Below, one piece after another: positions 35,524-46,191 of a stretch of 64,000 nt of DNA (position 1 is its first letter; every line of letters begins with the position of its first letter). The notes below the pieces were generated by a model that was not told the origin of the DNA, searched no databases, and saw only the letters and a program-made list of their open reading frames with translations. Made by a program: the position numbers and the translations under genes. The stretch comes from Nilaparvata lugens (Eukaryota > Arthropoda > Insecta > Hemiptera > Delphacidae). The stretch covers positions 22,334,707 through 22,398,706 of the forward strand of contig NC_052506.1 in the NCBI RefSeq assembly GCF_014356525.2, written 5' to 3'.

Positions 35524-35811
35524 TTTGTGTGGCTTGGCCCTAAGGATGTAAAATATCAGCAAATTTAATTGAAGCAAAATCATTCAACTACAGTATAAAA
35601 TAACTATAATACAATAAAGAAAATAAAAAATAAGTATTTAATGTACCGGTATCAATGAAATCCACATCAATGAAAAGCAAACAGAAAACTCAATTTTATT
35701 CCAATTGGAATTAATGATAAATATTTATTTCAATGGTTTTGTTTTACTTCAATGGTGGTTGGGTTTGGTAATAAAAGTCCGAAATTATAAGCTGATTGTT
35801 GGATTGGCCAT

Positions 35812-35849
35812 CTATTGGAGATCTTCATCGTCGAATAGGTCTTCAAATT
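35812..35849 (-). CDS. COPS9: COPS9 exon 3
   Basis: Acceptor CTTTTTCAG. It encodes EFEDLFDDEDLQ and a TAG stop at 35814-35812; the first codon is completed from exon 2. This C-terminal acidic tail is the part of CSNAP known to contact the rest of the complex. Confidence 0.96.
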
Positions 35850-38800
35850 CTGAAAAAGTAAAAAACAGAGGTTTAAACCCAAGAGTATAAACAAGAAATT
35901 TGTAGTGACTTCTTTCTCATCTTGCTGACTGCTAATTTGTGTAGTTATCACAGACTCTGTCCTTTATGTGCCCGTGCCTACACGTGATTTCAGTTGAAGT
36001 AGAAAGTTTTATTAAAAGTTGTGAATTCAAAATCAGTATACTCAGTATACAATAGTTCATGAACAAATTCTCCCCCCCCCCGTTAGCATAGACGTTGCCA
36101 ATTCGTCAGTTGTAATGTGAGGCAGGGGTTAGACAAACGAGCGAATGCTTATTCTGAACAAAGATTTAAAAAATCTGGATGAAGCCAGTTTGAGAGCTCT
36201 AAAACCATAAGTGATAAAAGTGAATTCACACAGTTTTGGAGACATAATTTATCAGTTTCTCATAATATATGTCGGTTTGTTTCTATGTGTTTTATGCTCC
36301 AGAATTCGTGCCCTAGTTCTATGCTTGTTTGATCTAACCACAGCCTTATAAAAATATTAACTAGTACCTATTTCTGCAAAAGTAGACCTTGCGCAGTTAT
36401 TAAACAGCCTCCTTGGAAGAATGCCAAGCTAGAGTGAATGAGAAGTTGCGAAATACGGTAGTACTGTTAACTGGTCAGCCCGAGGTGAAAGCAATGAAAA
36501 GTCGAGTGAAAACATGTTTTTGAATGATTAATTGCATCCAATTAATAAACACTTATCACTTGACAGTGATATTGACTTCATAACATGAATATCACTACAG
36601 TATAGCTTTATCCGAAAATATTGAGCTAGACTAATGAGCTAATGAAGCCAAGTCTCTTCTTATTGACAATTGCTGGAGAAAAGGAGCTCAATTAGAAGTA
36701 TTTGGATTTTTCTTGTGCTGAATACAGCCCACATCAGTTTTAACTCGCGCTTGGGTAAAGAGATGAAATGAACCATATCCGATGCGGGAGTCCAACCCAC
36801 GACCAGGCGCATCAATAGCAGCCTGAAGTTGCGACGATTAGGCCACTCGGCTGCGTCGGCTAAACTAATAGAGCCTGGCTTATAGCTGGTTACAATAATA
36901 AGCATGCATTGATGTAATAAGACTATTTCTATTTGGTCAATTGAATTATTTGACAATATTATTGCTTATTAGGTTCGGCAGCCCAATCTGACAATAATTA
37001 GAGGCACATTGTTGAGTTATTCCCTTTATGGACATGCCCTGGTGGCATTATCATGTTATGAACAGAAACAGTATTATTATTAGAAAATTGTATTTGTGTA
37101 AAAGGTAGAGTGCTATTAAAATAATTTAAAGCCAATATTGAATAAAGGAAATGACAATAAATTCAAATTTTAGACTGTATAGTATTTTTTACCGAAATTT
37201 ATTTTATAAATATAACGTATCAATTTTAACTAACCGTTGAAAAAGTCCACATGAACAGCACGCTCATTGGCTGCCAGATCCATCAATAGGCCACTGGATC
37301 CACCAGCCTGCAAAATTTAAGATTATTGGGAAATGTCAAACACAATTGAAAATCTTGTTAAGTTAAAGCTGCCTTCTGACATAGGCAATTTCAACAATCC
37401 AAAGAAACAATTTGATAGAAATCAAATGAATAAGCATACTTGTTAAAACAGATGTAAATAAAATAACTCTCAATTATTGATTTTTTTATTTCATGTCAAT
37501 TTTATGCTGTTGTAAAACTCACTCTTGGCAATCCAATGGGAATACAAAACTATGAATCGCATTCAAAAATTAAATTAGCGTTCAAGTCTTGGAAATTATA
37601 TTTTCCCACGTTGTTATGAATATCTTCAACAATTATTATTCACTATTGATATCAGCAATAAAACTATTAACTATAAGTTCTGTGAACAGTAGACCTCGGT
37701 AGTTAAACCACAGCCCCCTCTAGGCTCCAACTATACGGGCGTCTCATATGCGCTAATTTTTTGCTCTTTACCCAGATGCATTGTCTCTTACTAAAAGAGT
37801 TGGTAATCTGTATAATCAACAACTGAGAACCTGTATTCAGAAGTGGATAATATATTTAGTAATATTAGAGTATAGAGGAAATTCCTTTTCTTTTTATTCT
37901 TAAAATGCAAAATTTAAAAAAAACCTTACACATTTCTGTCGTCAAATTTCATGAAAAACTGTTGTCACTTTTGGCCGAAAATTTATCACATACCTAAAGA
38001 CTAGAGCTCACTACTATTTGAAATCACATGATGATAACCTTATCAATATAATGTAGTAGTGAACGGTTCTTACTATGGTGTTCTTGCTGTTACTAACTTC
38101 TTTAATAACAATCTAACGGGTGTTTTTTAGAGGCATAGAACTTTAAATTGCAATAAAACATCAATGGTTTATTCGATTGATATGATTTTTTTTAATCGAA
38201 AGATAATCTTGTGGCAATACATTTTGAATATGATTTCTGGCATATGATGGCTGGCACGGATGTAGTCCAATTTTCTATTGCTTTTTCTATAATTTGTGTC
38301 CGTATATTGGCAATAACACGGTGAATATTGTCTACCAAATGGTCAAGCGTTTGTCGCTTATCCGCTTAGACCAATGACTTTAAATAACCCCACAGAAAGT
38401 GGTCTAGCGGTGATAAATCATAATATCTTGGAGGCAAATTCTTGGGTCAAAAATGTAAAATTAGGCCGTCACCAAGCGTGTATTTTAATGAATCGATTAT
38501 GGCACGAGCTGTGTGACATGCTGCACTGTCTTTTTGGAACCCCAGCTCCTGGACATCATATATGGTTGTTCAATTCTGAAATGAAAAAGTTGGTAATCTT
38601 CAAGTCCAGGCAACGAATGCTCAAAAAAGGTATAGAGGGAAAAAATTGGAACACAATTTTTAACCCCGCAGCTCTTTCAAGAATAGTAAAAGGTTAAACA
38701 TATCAAAAGTCCTCACCTAAGGAGGTGGGGGTGGTTTCAAAGTACCATATTTCGGTTTTTTGCATATATCTCGAACAATGGAACAATATGCGTCTTTCGG

Positions 38801-41800
38801 AATTTTTGTCGAATACAAAATGAAAGCTTACAAATTAGCGTACAAGTTTTATCTGTTAACTTTTTCTAGATCTCTCATTGTTTTCTAGATATGAGCTCTT
38901 GAAGGTGTCACAATTTGAAGAGAAACCCTTCCAGCTCTGATTTTCTCATCTTTTTGGCCTTATAACTTTATAACGATTGATTGAAAAAATCCGTGCTAAT
39001 CATTAGCTCATAGAGCATCATTTTTTTCTGCAATTTAATGTATTATTTCATCATTTTACGCATCTCCCTACGATTGTTGCAGCCATTATAGTGTTGAGTG
39101 TAAAATCTTCATTTTAACAACAATAGATCAATTGACAGGGAAATTTGGAGGGAGTGAACGGAACACAATATTTGACTTCTAAGCTTTGTTTGGACTAGTT
39201 AGAAGGTAAACATATCAAAAGTCCTCATCCCTAACCCTTGAGCTCAAGGGATGAGGGTGGTTTAAAAGTTTCGTTTTTTCATTTCTGGCTTACACCCATT
39301 TATATTGGAAACAATGCATTTCAGCGACATGACTAACTGAACAAAAATGAAGCACGATAAAATTCCTAGAGATGCGTGAAATGATGAAATAATACATTCA
39401 ATTTAAAAGAAAATGATGCTCTATGAGCTCATGATTAGTACGGATTTTTTCAATCAATCAATTATTGCATCCAGCTATAAGCAGGCTTAACTCCGTCAAG
39501 AGCTTCCTGCTTATAGCTGTCTGCTGGAGCGGCGCTGCTAGAACGCCTCTAAGGAATTGCACCGTTACATAGTATTTTTTCCCGACCTCTTGATTAGCTT
39601 TTGATGATAGTTGGCCGAACGTAGTGAGGTCTATGTTTCAACTTGATTTGTTTTTGTATGTCTGTATGTAACGCGATTACGGCCAAACGTGTTGATAGAA
39701 TTCGATGAGATTTGGCAGGAATATTGGTTTCTTTTTCAACTGCGCGTCGATGTATTCACAAGGTTTTTTGAAATTTTGCATTTTAAGGATAATATGAAAA
39801 GAAAATGAATTCCTCCATACTCTGATATCACTATAAATATCGGGGACCGAGCTTCGCTCTGGAGTACAAGCATAAAAAATTTATTACGAAAAAAGAAATT
39901 ATAATAACATTCATAGTTCATACAGAAATGTTCTATCTAATCACAGTAAATAGAGATTAATTCCCAGAGGAATGCGAAATTTCCCCCACAAAGGCCCGGT
40001 TGCACAAAAGCCGGTTAAATTTTAATCCTGATTAATTTCACGTGAACCAAATCAAGACCATTTCAAAAATATGGATCTACTGGAATTAATCAGGATTCAA
40101 AATAAGCCGGCTTTTTTGCAACCGGCACTAAGTACCAGATTGAATGATTACAAAAGTTCAACAGCTGAGTCATAATTTTGGCACAGTCCCACACACATAA
40201 ACTCGCTCACTCACTTCCATCATCAACAGACGACGAAATAATTTATTATTATCAGCTGTTTTTTCAAGGATGAATAATAATTATCCTTTTAATGTCCTTC
40301 AGCGAGTTTTCCCAGAGATGGGACATAGTGCAATCGAATTTCTATTTTATAAACCTACTATGTTCTGAATTTCGTGAGAATCGTTAGAGCCGTTTTCGAG
40401 ATCCGGTAAAATACAAACATATAAACATCTAAACAGAAAATGCTCGTTTAATAGTATAGGATTATAATATCATCTACTTTGAATATAGGATCAATCTATA
40501 CTTATAAAATTCTTATCTTACTGACTCACTCACACACTGATCACGATTTCTGGGAAACTACTAGATGGATTACAACAAAACTTCGAATATAGCTTCCTTA
40601 TAGGTCCTAAGTGCTCACTAAGAAATCTTTTGGCGATATTTCAACTCTAAGGGTGGTTTTTAAGGGTTTTAGTTTCGTCTTTTAGCATGTATATTCTTCT
40701 TCTCCCAATCTCTTAATTATAATAATTAAAATGTCTATATCATATGTTACTATAGAAATATAATCTAGAGAGAGTACCTCTTCGAAACAGTTGTTAACTG
40801 GCAACCAAAATAATAATTTTGTGAGGTTGGCATTAAGTTGAAATGACTTCATTAGGTTGGCACCAAGTTGTAGAACTAATTAAAATGCATTTATCGAGAA
40901 CAAATTGATTGAGCACTGCTGCTTCAATCAGAGCTATTCCTGGGAGTATAGATAATTTTTATTTTTCATAAAACAAACTTTTATGACGAGAGTGTTGCTT
41001 CTATCAATTGATCCTATTCTATCAAGACTAATTTTGTTTGTATATCCGACAGATAGCGAAAACTGCTTAAATAATTTCGATGAAATTTTAATAATTCAGT
41101 ACGATATATGGAGGGTATTTTTAAAACTTCAGAAGTGTCCGTTGTGGAATCTGTTTGCAAAGAATGAGGAAATTCGGCCAAAATTCAACTTGGGCGAAAG
41201 AAAGGGGTTATTTATTAGAAAGGCAAAATAGCTTTTATTGCTTTTCCTAATGTAAAAATAATTTCCATAGAAGTAAGACGCTTTTCCCATGAATCAATTA
41301 TTCCCAAACATTGATTGTTTTACCAAAGAAAATAGAAGGTAGCTTTCGATAAAAATATTGGAGAATATGCATAACAGTTCGTTGACTGTCAGTATTCCTC
41401 ATTAATAGCATCAATGCTCCCCATTCAAACAATGCTGACACATTGATGTGAATCTTGCTATAATTTGGTTACTTTAATCAGATGAAGATAATAATGTTGA
41501 TGATCGCTACTGTTTCAATTTCAATCATTTTTGACATGTTTGCTATTGATGTCAGCTGTTATTATTATGTGAAATAAGCTCTCATTGAATGAAATCATAA
41601 TCATTGAAGTCAATATTATACTAAGAAAGCAATTTCTGTTTGAATATGTGTGTTTATGTATGTCTGTTGAAAACGTAAGAGATTGTGAGCAAATGAAAAA
41701 GATTATAATAGCTGTAGTTGAGTTATTCTAAAACATTGCAGTAGGTCATGGAACATCTGGTATAATAGGTTCAGAAAGTGACCGGATGATAGCAAAATAA

Positions 41801-43856
41801 ATTTATGATCGATCTCTCCAAACATAATGGTAGTTGAATGTAATGTTCATTGTAAGGTGATAAAAATGCAACTAATTTCTTCAGCTTCTGTTGTATTGGT
41901 TCCTCTGTTGCTCTATGTTTGTACGCAGCCATGGCCTTGAGAGAGCCAGTTGCACTGTCTGTTAATTCATAATCCGGACTGAATACCACGAGAATCAATC
42001 AGAGAAGCCTTCTATTAAAAAAAACCCTTCTCTGATTAATTCACATGAAATTTAATCCTGATTGAAATTGAACAGGCTTTTGTGCTACAGGGCCTGATAT
42101 TTTCATATTTCAAAATCAGCTAAAAACTATATGGAGAAAACTATAATATTCTATCAGCTGCTCCTATTTTCTTTCATGATGGCATTACATGACACAAAAC
42201 AAACCTATTGATATTGATAGATCACAAATAGATACTAAAGTTGTCAATTTAGATAAAAATTAAATTAAGTTACATGATAGTTTACATCCAAATTTTCATA
42301 CCTAAGCTTCTGGTTTCAAGCTAAGATCAAAGAAAGAAATCATATAATGGTAGTCAATAATCAAAGTGATTGAATAAACTCTATTCAGATTTATGCAAAT
42401 TCACATTAAAATGATCCACTTTAATATTCATGATAGTAAAGTTTAGGACATGAGAAATCAGCCACAATAAATGTTATACTATTATGAATGGACTCTTATG
42501 TATGAATGGACTTCCATGGAAGAAAGAATCAGTGGATTGACTGCTTTTACACTTTTGGATAAGTGAAACGGAAAGTAAGCGACAGGCTATGCCCAAAATT
42601 CCAGAATAAGCAAGTGATCCATGGATACCAGAGTCATCAGATTCCGAATCAACTTAATTTGGAATTTAATCTTCAATTGCATCAAGCAAAAACAAAAATA
42701 GCATGATCACTGCTAATTTGATAACTGTCAACGGGAAATATTATTGCAGATGAATAAAGTCGAGGTCGACTCTTAAGCCCCGCCCAATATTCTACAAAAT
42801 TCGCTGCAATTAGACCACTATTCTACAGATAGCCCAGTCAACGAAGTGTTATAGAGGGAAAAGATTGGAGGACAATTTTTGACCCCGCAGTTGTGTTTAG
42901 GGTAGTGAGGAGGTAAACATATCAAAAGTCCCCACCCCTAAGCACAGGGGGCTAAGGGGGTGGGGGTGGTTATCAAAGATATCATTTTTTGGTTTCTCGC
43001 ATATAAATCGAAAATAATGCATTTTACAGACATGACTATTCTATAAGAAATTGAAGCTTACATAATTTCCTACGATATTGATCTCACAACTTTTTCTATA
43101 TCTCTTTCACTTTTCGAGATATCCGCTCCAAAAGATGTGACATTTTTGAAAAAACACATTTCCCTTCAATTTTTTGCTCTTATAACTTTTTGAATATAGA
43201 TGGGAAAAATCCATACTGATAATGAGCTTATAGAGCATCAAATTCTCATCAATTCGATGTATGATTTCACAAGTTTACGCACATCCCCACGACTGTTACA
43301 GCAGCTTCAGTGTTGAGTGTAATATCTTCAGTTATGCAAAAATAGACCAATTGACAAAGGAATTTGGAGAGAATGTTTTGAACACAATTTTTGACTTGGC
43401 AGCTTTGTTGGGACCAGTTAGGGGGTGAACATATCGAATGTTTCCATCCCTACCCCCTGTGCTAAAGGGATGAGGGTGGTTTAAAAGTTGAATTTTTCAA
43501 TGTTTTGCATACACGCTCATATCTTGAGAAAAATGCATTCAACCGACATGACTAACTATCCAGAAATGAAGCTTGATAAATTTCCTACTATATTTGTTCT
43601 TTGCTGATTTGTGATATCTCTAACAGTTGATATCCCACACATGCACTCGCTCACTCACTTCCATCACGGTATAGACAGACGACAAAATTTCCAGCTGTTT
43701 TTCCAAGGACGTATTTATCCTTTTAAAGTCCTTCAGCGGTTATCTCAGGGTTGAGACCTAGTGCAATCAAATATTCATATCATAAACCAACTTTGTTCTA
43801 AATTTCGTGAGAATCGTTAGAGCCGTTTTCAAGATCCGGTCACATACAGATTATAT

Positions 43857-43951
<95 letters not shown>

Positions 43952-45471
43952 ATATTATATATATATATATATATAAACATAAAAACGTCTAAACATATAA
44001 ACAGGAATTGCTCGAAATCCACAATGTCTATCCGGTATATACACTGGTCACAGACAGAAGAAGAATTGAATTGAATCGTTTAATAGTATATGATAAGGTG
44101 GAGTTTCAATATCTTATTACATTAAGCGAGCAATTTCTGTATTTATATATCTGGTTATTCATGTTTAACGGATCTCGAAAACGGCTCTAACGATTTTCAC
44201 GAAATTTGTAACATAGTAGGTTTATGATATAAAGATTAGATTGCACTAGGTCTCATCCTTGGGAAAACTCGCTGAACGACATTAAAAGGATAATTCATCC
44301 TTGGCTGAAACAGCTGTGGATAGTGAGTGAGCGAGTGAGCATGTGAAAAATCAAAATATCGCATCCCCGAAATTCTTAAGATGACGTATAGACAGCTGTG
44401 AAATATAAACCCGATCATTTTAGAGAATTGTGTTCTGTTAAAGATCAATAAATAAAAATAACGAGCGAAGCTCGGTGCTCCGATATTTTTTTATGATGCG
44501 TCGTGCCAATCAGTATCAATATTCTCACATTTGAAAAACAAATTTAAAAATCTGATGTGGCGTACTCACACAACTTTCCTTGCCGTTATGAATATTGATC
44601 ACCTGACGCTAGTGTTCACGCGCATCTTAAGTCCACTAGTCAAAGATCTGAGCCAGCTGGTGACAGGACAATAACGCTGGAGTTAAAATTGTATCTGAAG
44701 ACTGATAATTTGGAGTTAAAAATCAAACTTTGCATAGATGGGGCGGAGCTCCTGGAATTTCTACAGATATGGGACATATTATGGCAGCTGAAAGAGCTTA
44801 TCAATTACTATTTTAGGTATAAATTTTATCAAAATCGTTAGAGCCGTTTTTAATAAAATCACAAAAACCCTGTTTTTGACATCATTTTTGCTTTTTTAGC
44901 CGCCATCTTGAATTGCATTTGATCGAAATTGTTTGTGTTTGATCCTTATATTGTAAGGACCTTAAGTTCCAAATAATTTCAAGTCATTCCGTTGATTGGG
45001 AATTGAGATATCGTGTACACAGACACACATATACAGACCAATACCTCTAGAACTCAGGGAACCATGAAACATAGAAATTTAGAAATTGGGGTACCTTAAT
45101 TTTTTAAAGTTTATTAACATAAGTGAGTTTTTGATCTTGGAGAAAACAAATAACAGTTTTTAAGAGTAAATTATGATTCAAATGTGAATCAACTAGAACA
45201 GGTGAAACAAACTTGTGGATGAGAAAACTGCGTGAGGTCTACTGTACTGTTCACAGAACTCCTAGTAGTGAAACAGATGATTAGCATTATCGATACACCA
45301 ACCCAATTATTCTATAATGTAATACATATATACCGAAGAGCCTGTGATTTATAACTGCGCAAGGTCTATTCTTCTTCTAGTAATATTACCAATAGAAACT
45401 AACCTCTTCAAGATCCATGTAGGGCCCTGCTCCTTCAGGAAACATTTCATCAGCTACTACCGTCGGTTTCA
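35812..45471 (-). CDS. COPS9: COP9 signalosome subunit 9 gene, three exons
   Basis: Small acidic subunit of the COP9 signalosome (also called MYEOV2 or CSNAP), the complex that removes NEDD8 from cullin-RING ligases. Coding exons are 45471-45403, 37307-37235 and 35849-35812, giving 59 residues against 57 in human. The protein reads MKPTVVADEMFPEGAGPYMD, then LEEAGGSSGLLMDLAANERA, then VHVDFFNEFEDLFDDEDLQ, an almost residue-by-residue match to the family, including the acidic and aromatic C-terminal tail. Both splice junctions keep the frame. Intron 1 is about 8.1 kb and packed with repeats; intron 2 is ~1.4 kb. AATAAA on the minus strand at 35727... and 35700-35695, 85-117 nt after the stop, gives a plausible short 3' UTR. 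A P-like element lies just upstream of exon 1. Confidence 0.97.
36660..36862 (-). mobile_element. tRNA-derived SINE
   Basis: Reading the minus strand from about 36860, GCAGCCGAGTGGCCTAATCG resembles an A box of a Ser/Leu-type tRNA. GGGTTGGACTCCCGC (36798-36784) is a B box. The head is ~83 nt and the acceptor stem does not close properly, so this is a SINE head and not a working tRNA gene. The non-tRNA body continues to about 36660. It lies in COPS9 intron 2. Confidence 0.65.
37235..37307 (-). CDS. COPS9: COPS9 exon 2
   Basis: Acceptor TTTTGCAG, donor GTTAGT. It encodes AGGSSGLLMDLAANERAVHV and DFFN plus one base of the next codon. Confidence 0.97.
37308..38190. other. COPS9 intron 1, 5'-proximal repeat-poor part
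   Basis: AT-rich. The text AGTTCTGTGAACAGTAGACCTC near 37676 recurs inverted near 45235, so these may be ends of old copies of one element. Nothing else is recognised. Confidence 0.4.
38192..38545 (-). pseudogene. Mariner-like transposase remnant
   Basis: The minus strand encodes the C-terminal half of a mariner-type DDE transposase of the DUF4817 kind common in insects. It reads GFQKDSAACHTARAIIDSLK, then after one stop PRYYDLSPLDHFLWGYLKSL, then after a second stop ADKRQTLDHLVDNIHRVIAN and RTQIIEKAIENWTT. The FQxD and SPDLxPLDFFLWG-type blocks identify the family. Two in-frame stops, and the loss of the N-terminal part, make it dead. Confidence 0.85.
38608..39500. repeat. Hairpin-module repeat family, copy 2
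   Basis: Begins at TCCAGGCAACGAATGCTC. It contains two tandem modules of ~520 bp, each with CATATCAAAAGTCCTCA facing a GGTGGGGGTGGTTT or GATGAGGGTGGTTT strand, plus degenerate shared text around CGATTGATTGAAAAAATCCG. It directly abuts the mariner remnant. Confidence 0.65.
39837..40456 (+). mobile_element. Dispersed ~620-bp element, copy 1
   Basis: Starts ATCGGGGACCGAGCTTCGCT and ends TGCTCGTTTAATAGTATAGG. It contains a GGTTGCACAA palindromic insert (39992-40132), CTCACTCACTTCCATCATC, CAGCTGTTTTTTCAAGGATG and the motif ATCGTTAGAGCCGTTTTCG. A second full copy with the same insert is at 47912-48538; partial copies are at 43637-44010 (plus), 44080-44492 (minus) and 52551-52720. The class is unknown and no ORF is seen. 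Confidence 0.75.
39992..40132. mobile_element. GGTTGCACAA-family palindromic MITE
   Basis: CCCGGTTGCACAAAAGCCGG and TTTTAATCCTGATTAATTTC at the left face GAATTAATCAGGATT and CCGGCTTTTTTGCAACCGG at the right. The same insert sits at the same place in the element at 47912, so it was present before that element spread, or the two share a duplication history. Confidence 0.75.
40488..42834. repeat. Right arm of a large inverted duplication
   Basis: Reverse complement of 28728-31030. A block of ~270 bp at about 40800-41080 is present only in this arm. The minus-strand frame at 41998-41800 repeats the left arm's SPDYELTDS...KHRATEEPIQQKLKKL with one Val-to-Ala change, then differs after a frameshift. 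This arm lies in COPS9 intron 1. Confidence 0.85.
42836..43630. repeat. Hairpin-module repeat family, copy 3
   Basis: Two tandem modules. The first has AAAGTCCCCACCCCTAAGC facing GGGGGTGGGGGTGG; the second has CATCCCTACCCCCTGTGC facing AAAGGGATGAGGGTGG. It begins immediately at the outer end of the inverted-duplication arm. Confidence 0.65.
43637..44010 (+). repeat. Partial dispersed element interrupted by (AT)n
   Basis: The 3' part of the 39837-type element (CACTCGCTCACTCACTTCC ... ATCGTTAGAGCCGTTTTC) is interrupted by an AT run before its end (AAACAGGAATTGCTCG). Confidence 0.65.
43850..43976. repeat. (AT)n microsatellite
   Basis: About 125 bp of almost pure AT dinucleotides with occasional phase slips. 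Open frames of Tyr-Ile repeats on both strands here are artefacts. Confidence 0.97.
44080..44492 (-). repeat. Inverted copy of the dispersed ~620-bp element
   Basis: On the minus strand it starts ATCGGAGCACCGAGCTTCGC and carries CTCACTCGCTCACTCACT and ATCGTTAGAGCCGTTTTCGA, then an altered 3' end. With 43637-44010 it forms an inverted pair around the (AT)n tract. Confidence 0.65.
44670..45112 (-). repeat. Dispersed repeat (AATTAAGGTACCCC family), copy 2
   Basis: Inverted relative of 32925-33390 with the same landmarks in the same order on the minus strand. It lies in COPS9 intron 1, about 290 bp from exon 1. It also shares the CAAAATCGTTAGAGCCGTTTT motif near 44830. Confidence 0.75.
45403..45471 (-). 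CDS. COPS9: COPS9 exon 1
   Basis: ATG at 45471-45469, 23 codons ending DLEE before the donor GTTAGT. It encodes the conserved N-terminus MKP...DEMFPEGAGPY. Confidence 0.96.
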
Positions 45472-45694
45472 TATTGGCTTCAGTTTCAATGTTCAACCAC
45501 GGCGAGTCTTCAACCTTTTCCGAATTGGTGTCAATTTTGACTGATTTTTTAACACAATAAACACTAATTCAAACCTTGTAATGTCTTGTTATAGGTGACA
45601 GGGACAGCTGACGACGTGACGACAGTTTTTAGATGATACGCGAGGAAAAACCTTAGACCAGTTATAGAATAGACACGCTGAGAAGTCTAGCCTC

Positions 45695-45904
45695 TGAAGC
45701 CAACATTTACTGCCAAATCCACCCATCTTGACGTCACAACCAAGCTAACAACAATGCATTGTTTAACAACAATGTAAGTTGTAGGCTTTAAACACCACAA
45801 ACACACAACAAACTCAAAAATGTTTTCTATATTCTTTACGATGCGTGACGTCACTTCTTTTGTGACGTCAAGATGGGTGGATTTGGCAGTAGATGTTGGC
45901 TTCA
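45695..45904. mobile_element. MITE nested in the P-like element
   Basis: Arms of 45 bp (45695-45739 and 45860-45904) are inverted copies with one mismatch. They start TGAAGCCAACAT and include CACCCATCTTGACGTCACAA. It interrupts the left inverted repeat of the P-like element, so it inserted later. Confidence 0.85.
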
Positions 45905-46053
45905 TCGACTTTCATTTGAATAAGGAACTATAAAGACTGGGTACACGCAGTCGCCATTTTGAGTCATAGCATAGCATTCGTTTCAACGGCTTGTATTGCT
46001 TTGCTTTGACAGTGGTGATTATATTCTAATATTTTTAATAATTCTAATTCATT

Positions 46054-46191
46054 ATGGTAGGGTGCTCGGCAATAAATTGTGCCAATAAAACAGAGAAAGG
46101 GTTTCGCTTGTTTAGATTTCCTGCAGATGAAAAAATAAAGGCTTCAGATTTTTTACTCTACATTGAAAGCATTTTCTATTTTACTAATTGA
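46054..46191 (+). pseudogene. Truncated THAP-domain transposase frame
   Basis: ATG at 46054. The frame reads MVGCSAINCANKTEKGF and RLFRFPADEKIKA, then runs into 15 unrelated residues and TGA at 46189. The CSAxxC spacing and the F-RFP block are the first half of the THAP zinc finger (C2CH), the DNA-binding domain of P-element transposases. The second Cys/His half and the catalytic domain are missing. It could also be exon 1 of a spliced frame, but no clear GT donor follows the THAP half. Confidence 0.75.

Noticed and set aside
36778..36862. Functional tRNA gene
   Set aside because: A and B boxes are present, but the acceptor stem and arm lengths do not close; it fits a SINE head better.
38374..38697. 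107-codon plus-strand frame
   Set aside because: Its left half is antisense to the mariner transposase remnant and its right half runs into the adjacent hairpin-module repeat.
43807..44022. Open frames of Tyr-Ile repeats on both strands
   Set aside because: They are translations of the (AT)n microsatellite.
46054..46191. Host THAP-domain gene
   Set aside because: It lies within a 1.43-kb element with inverted ends and an exact 8-bp duplication, and only half the zinc finger is present.
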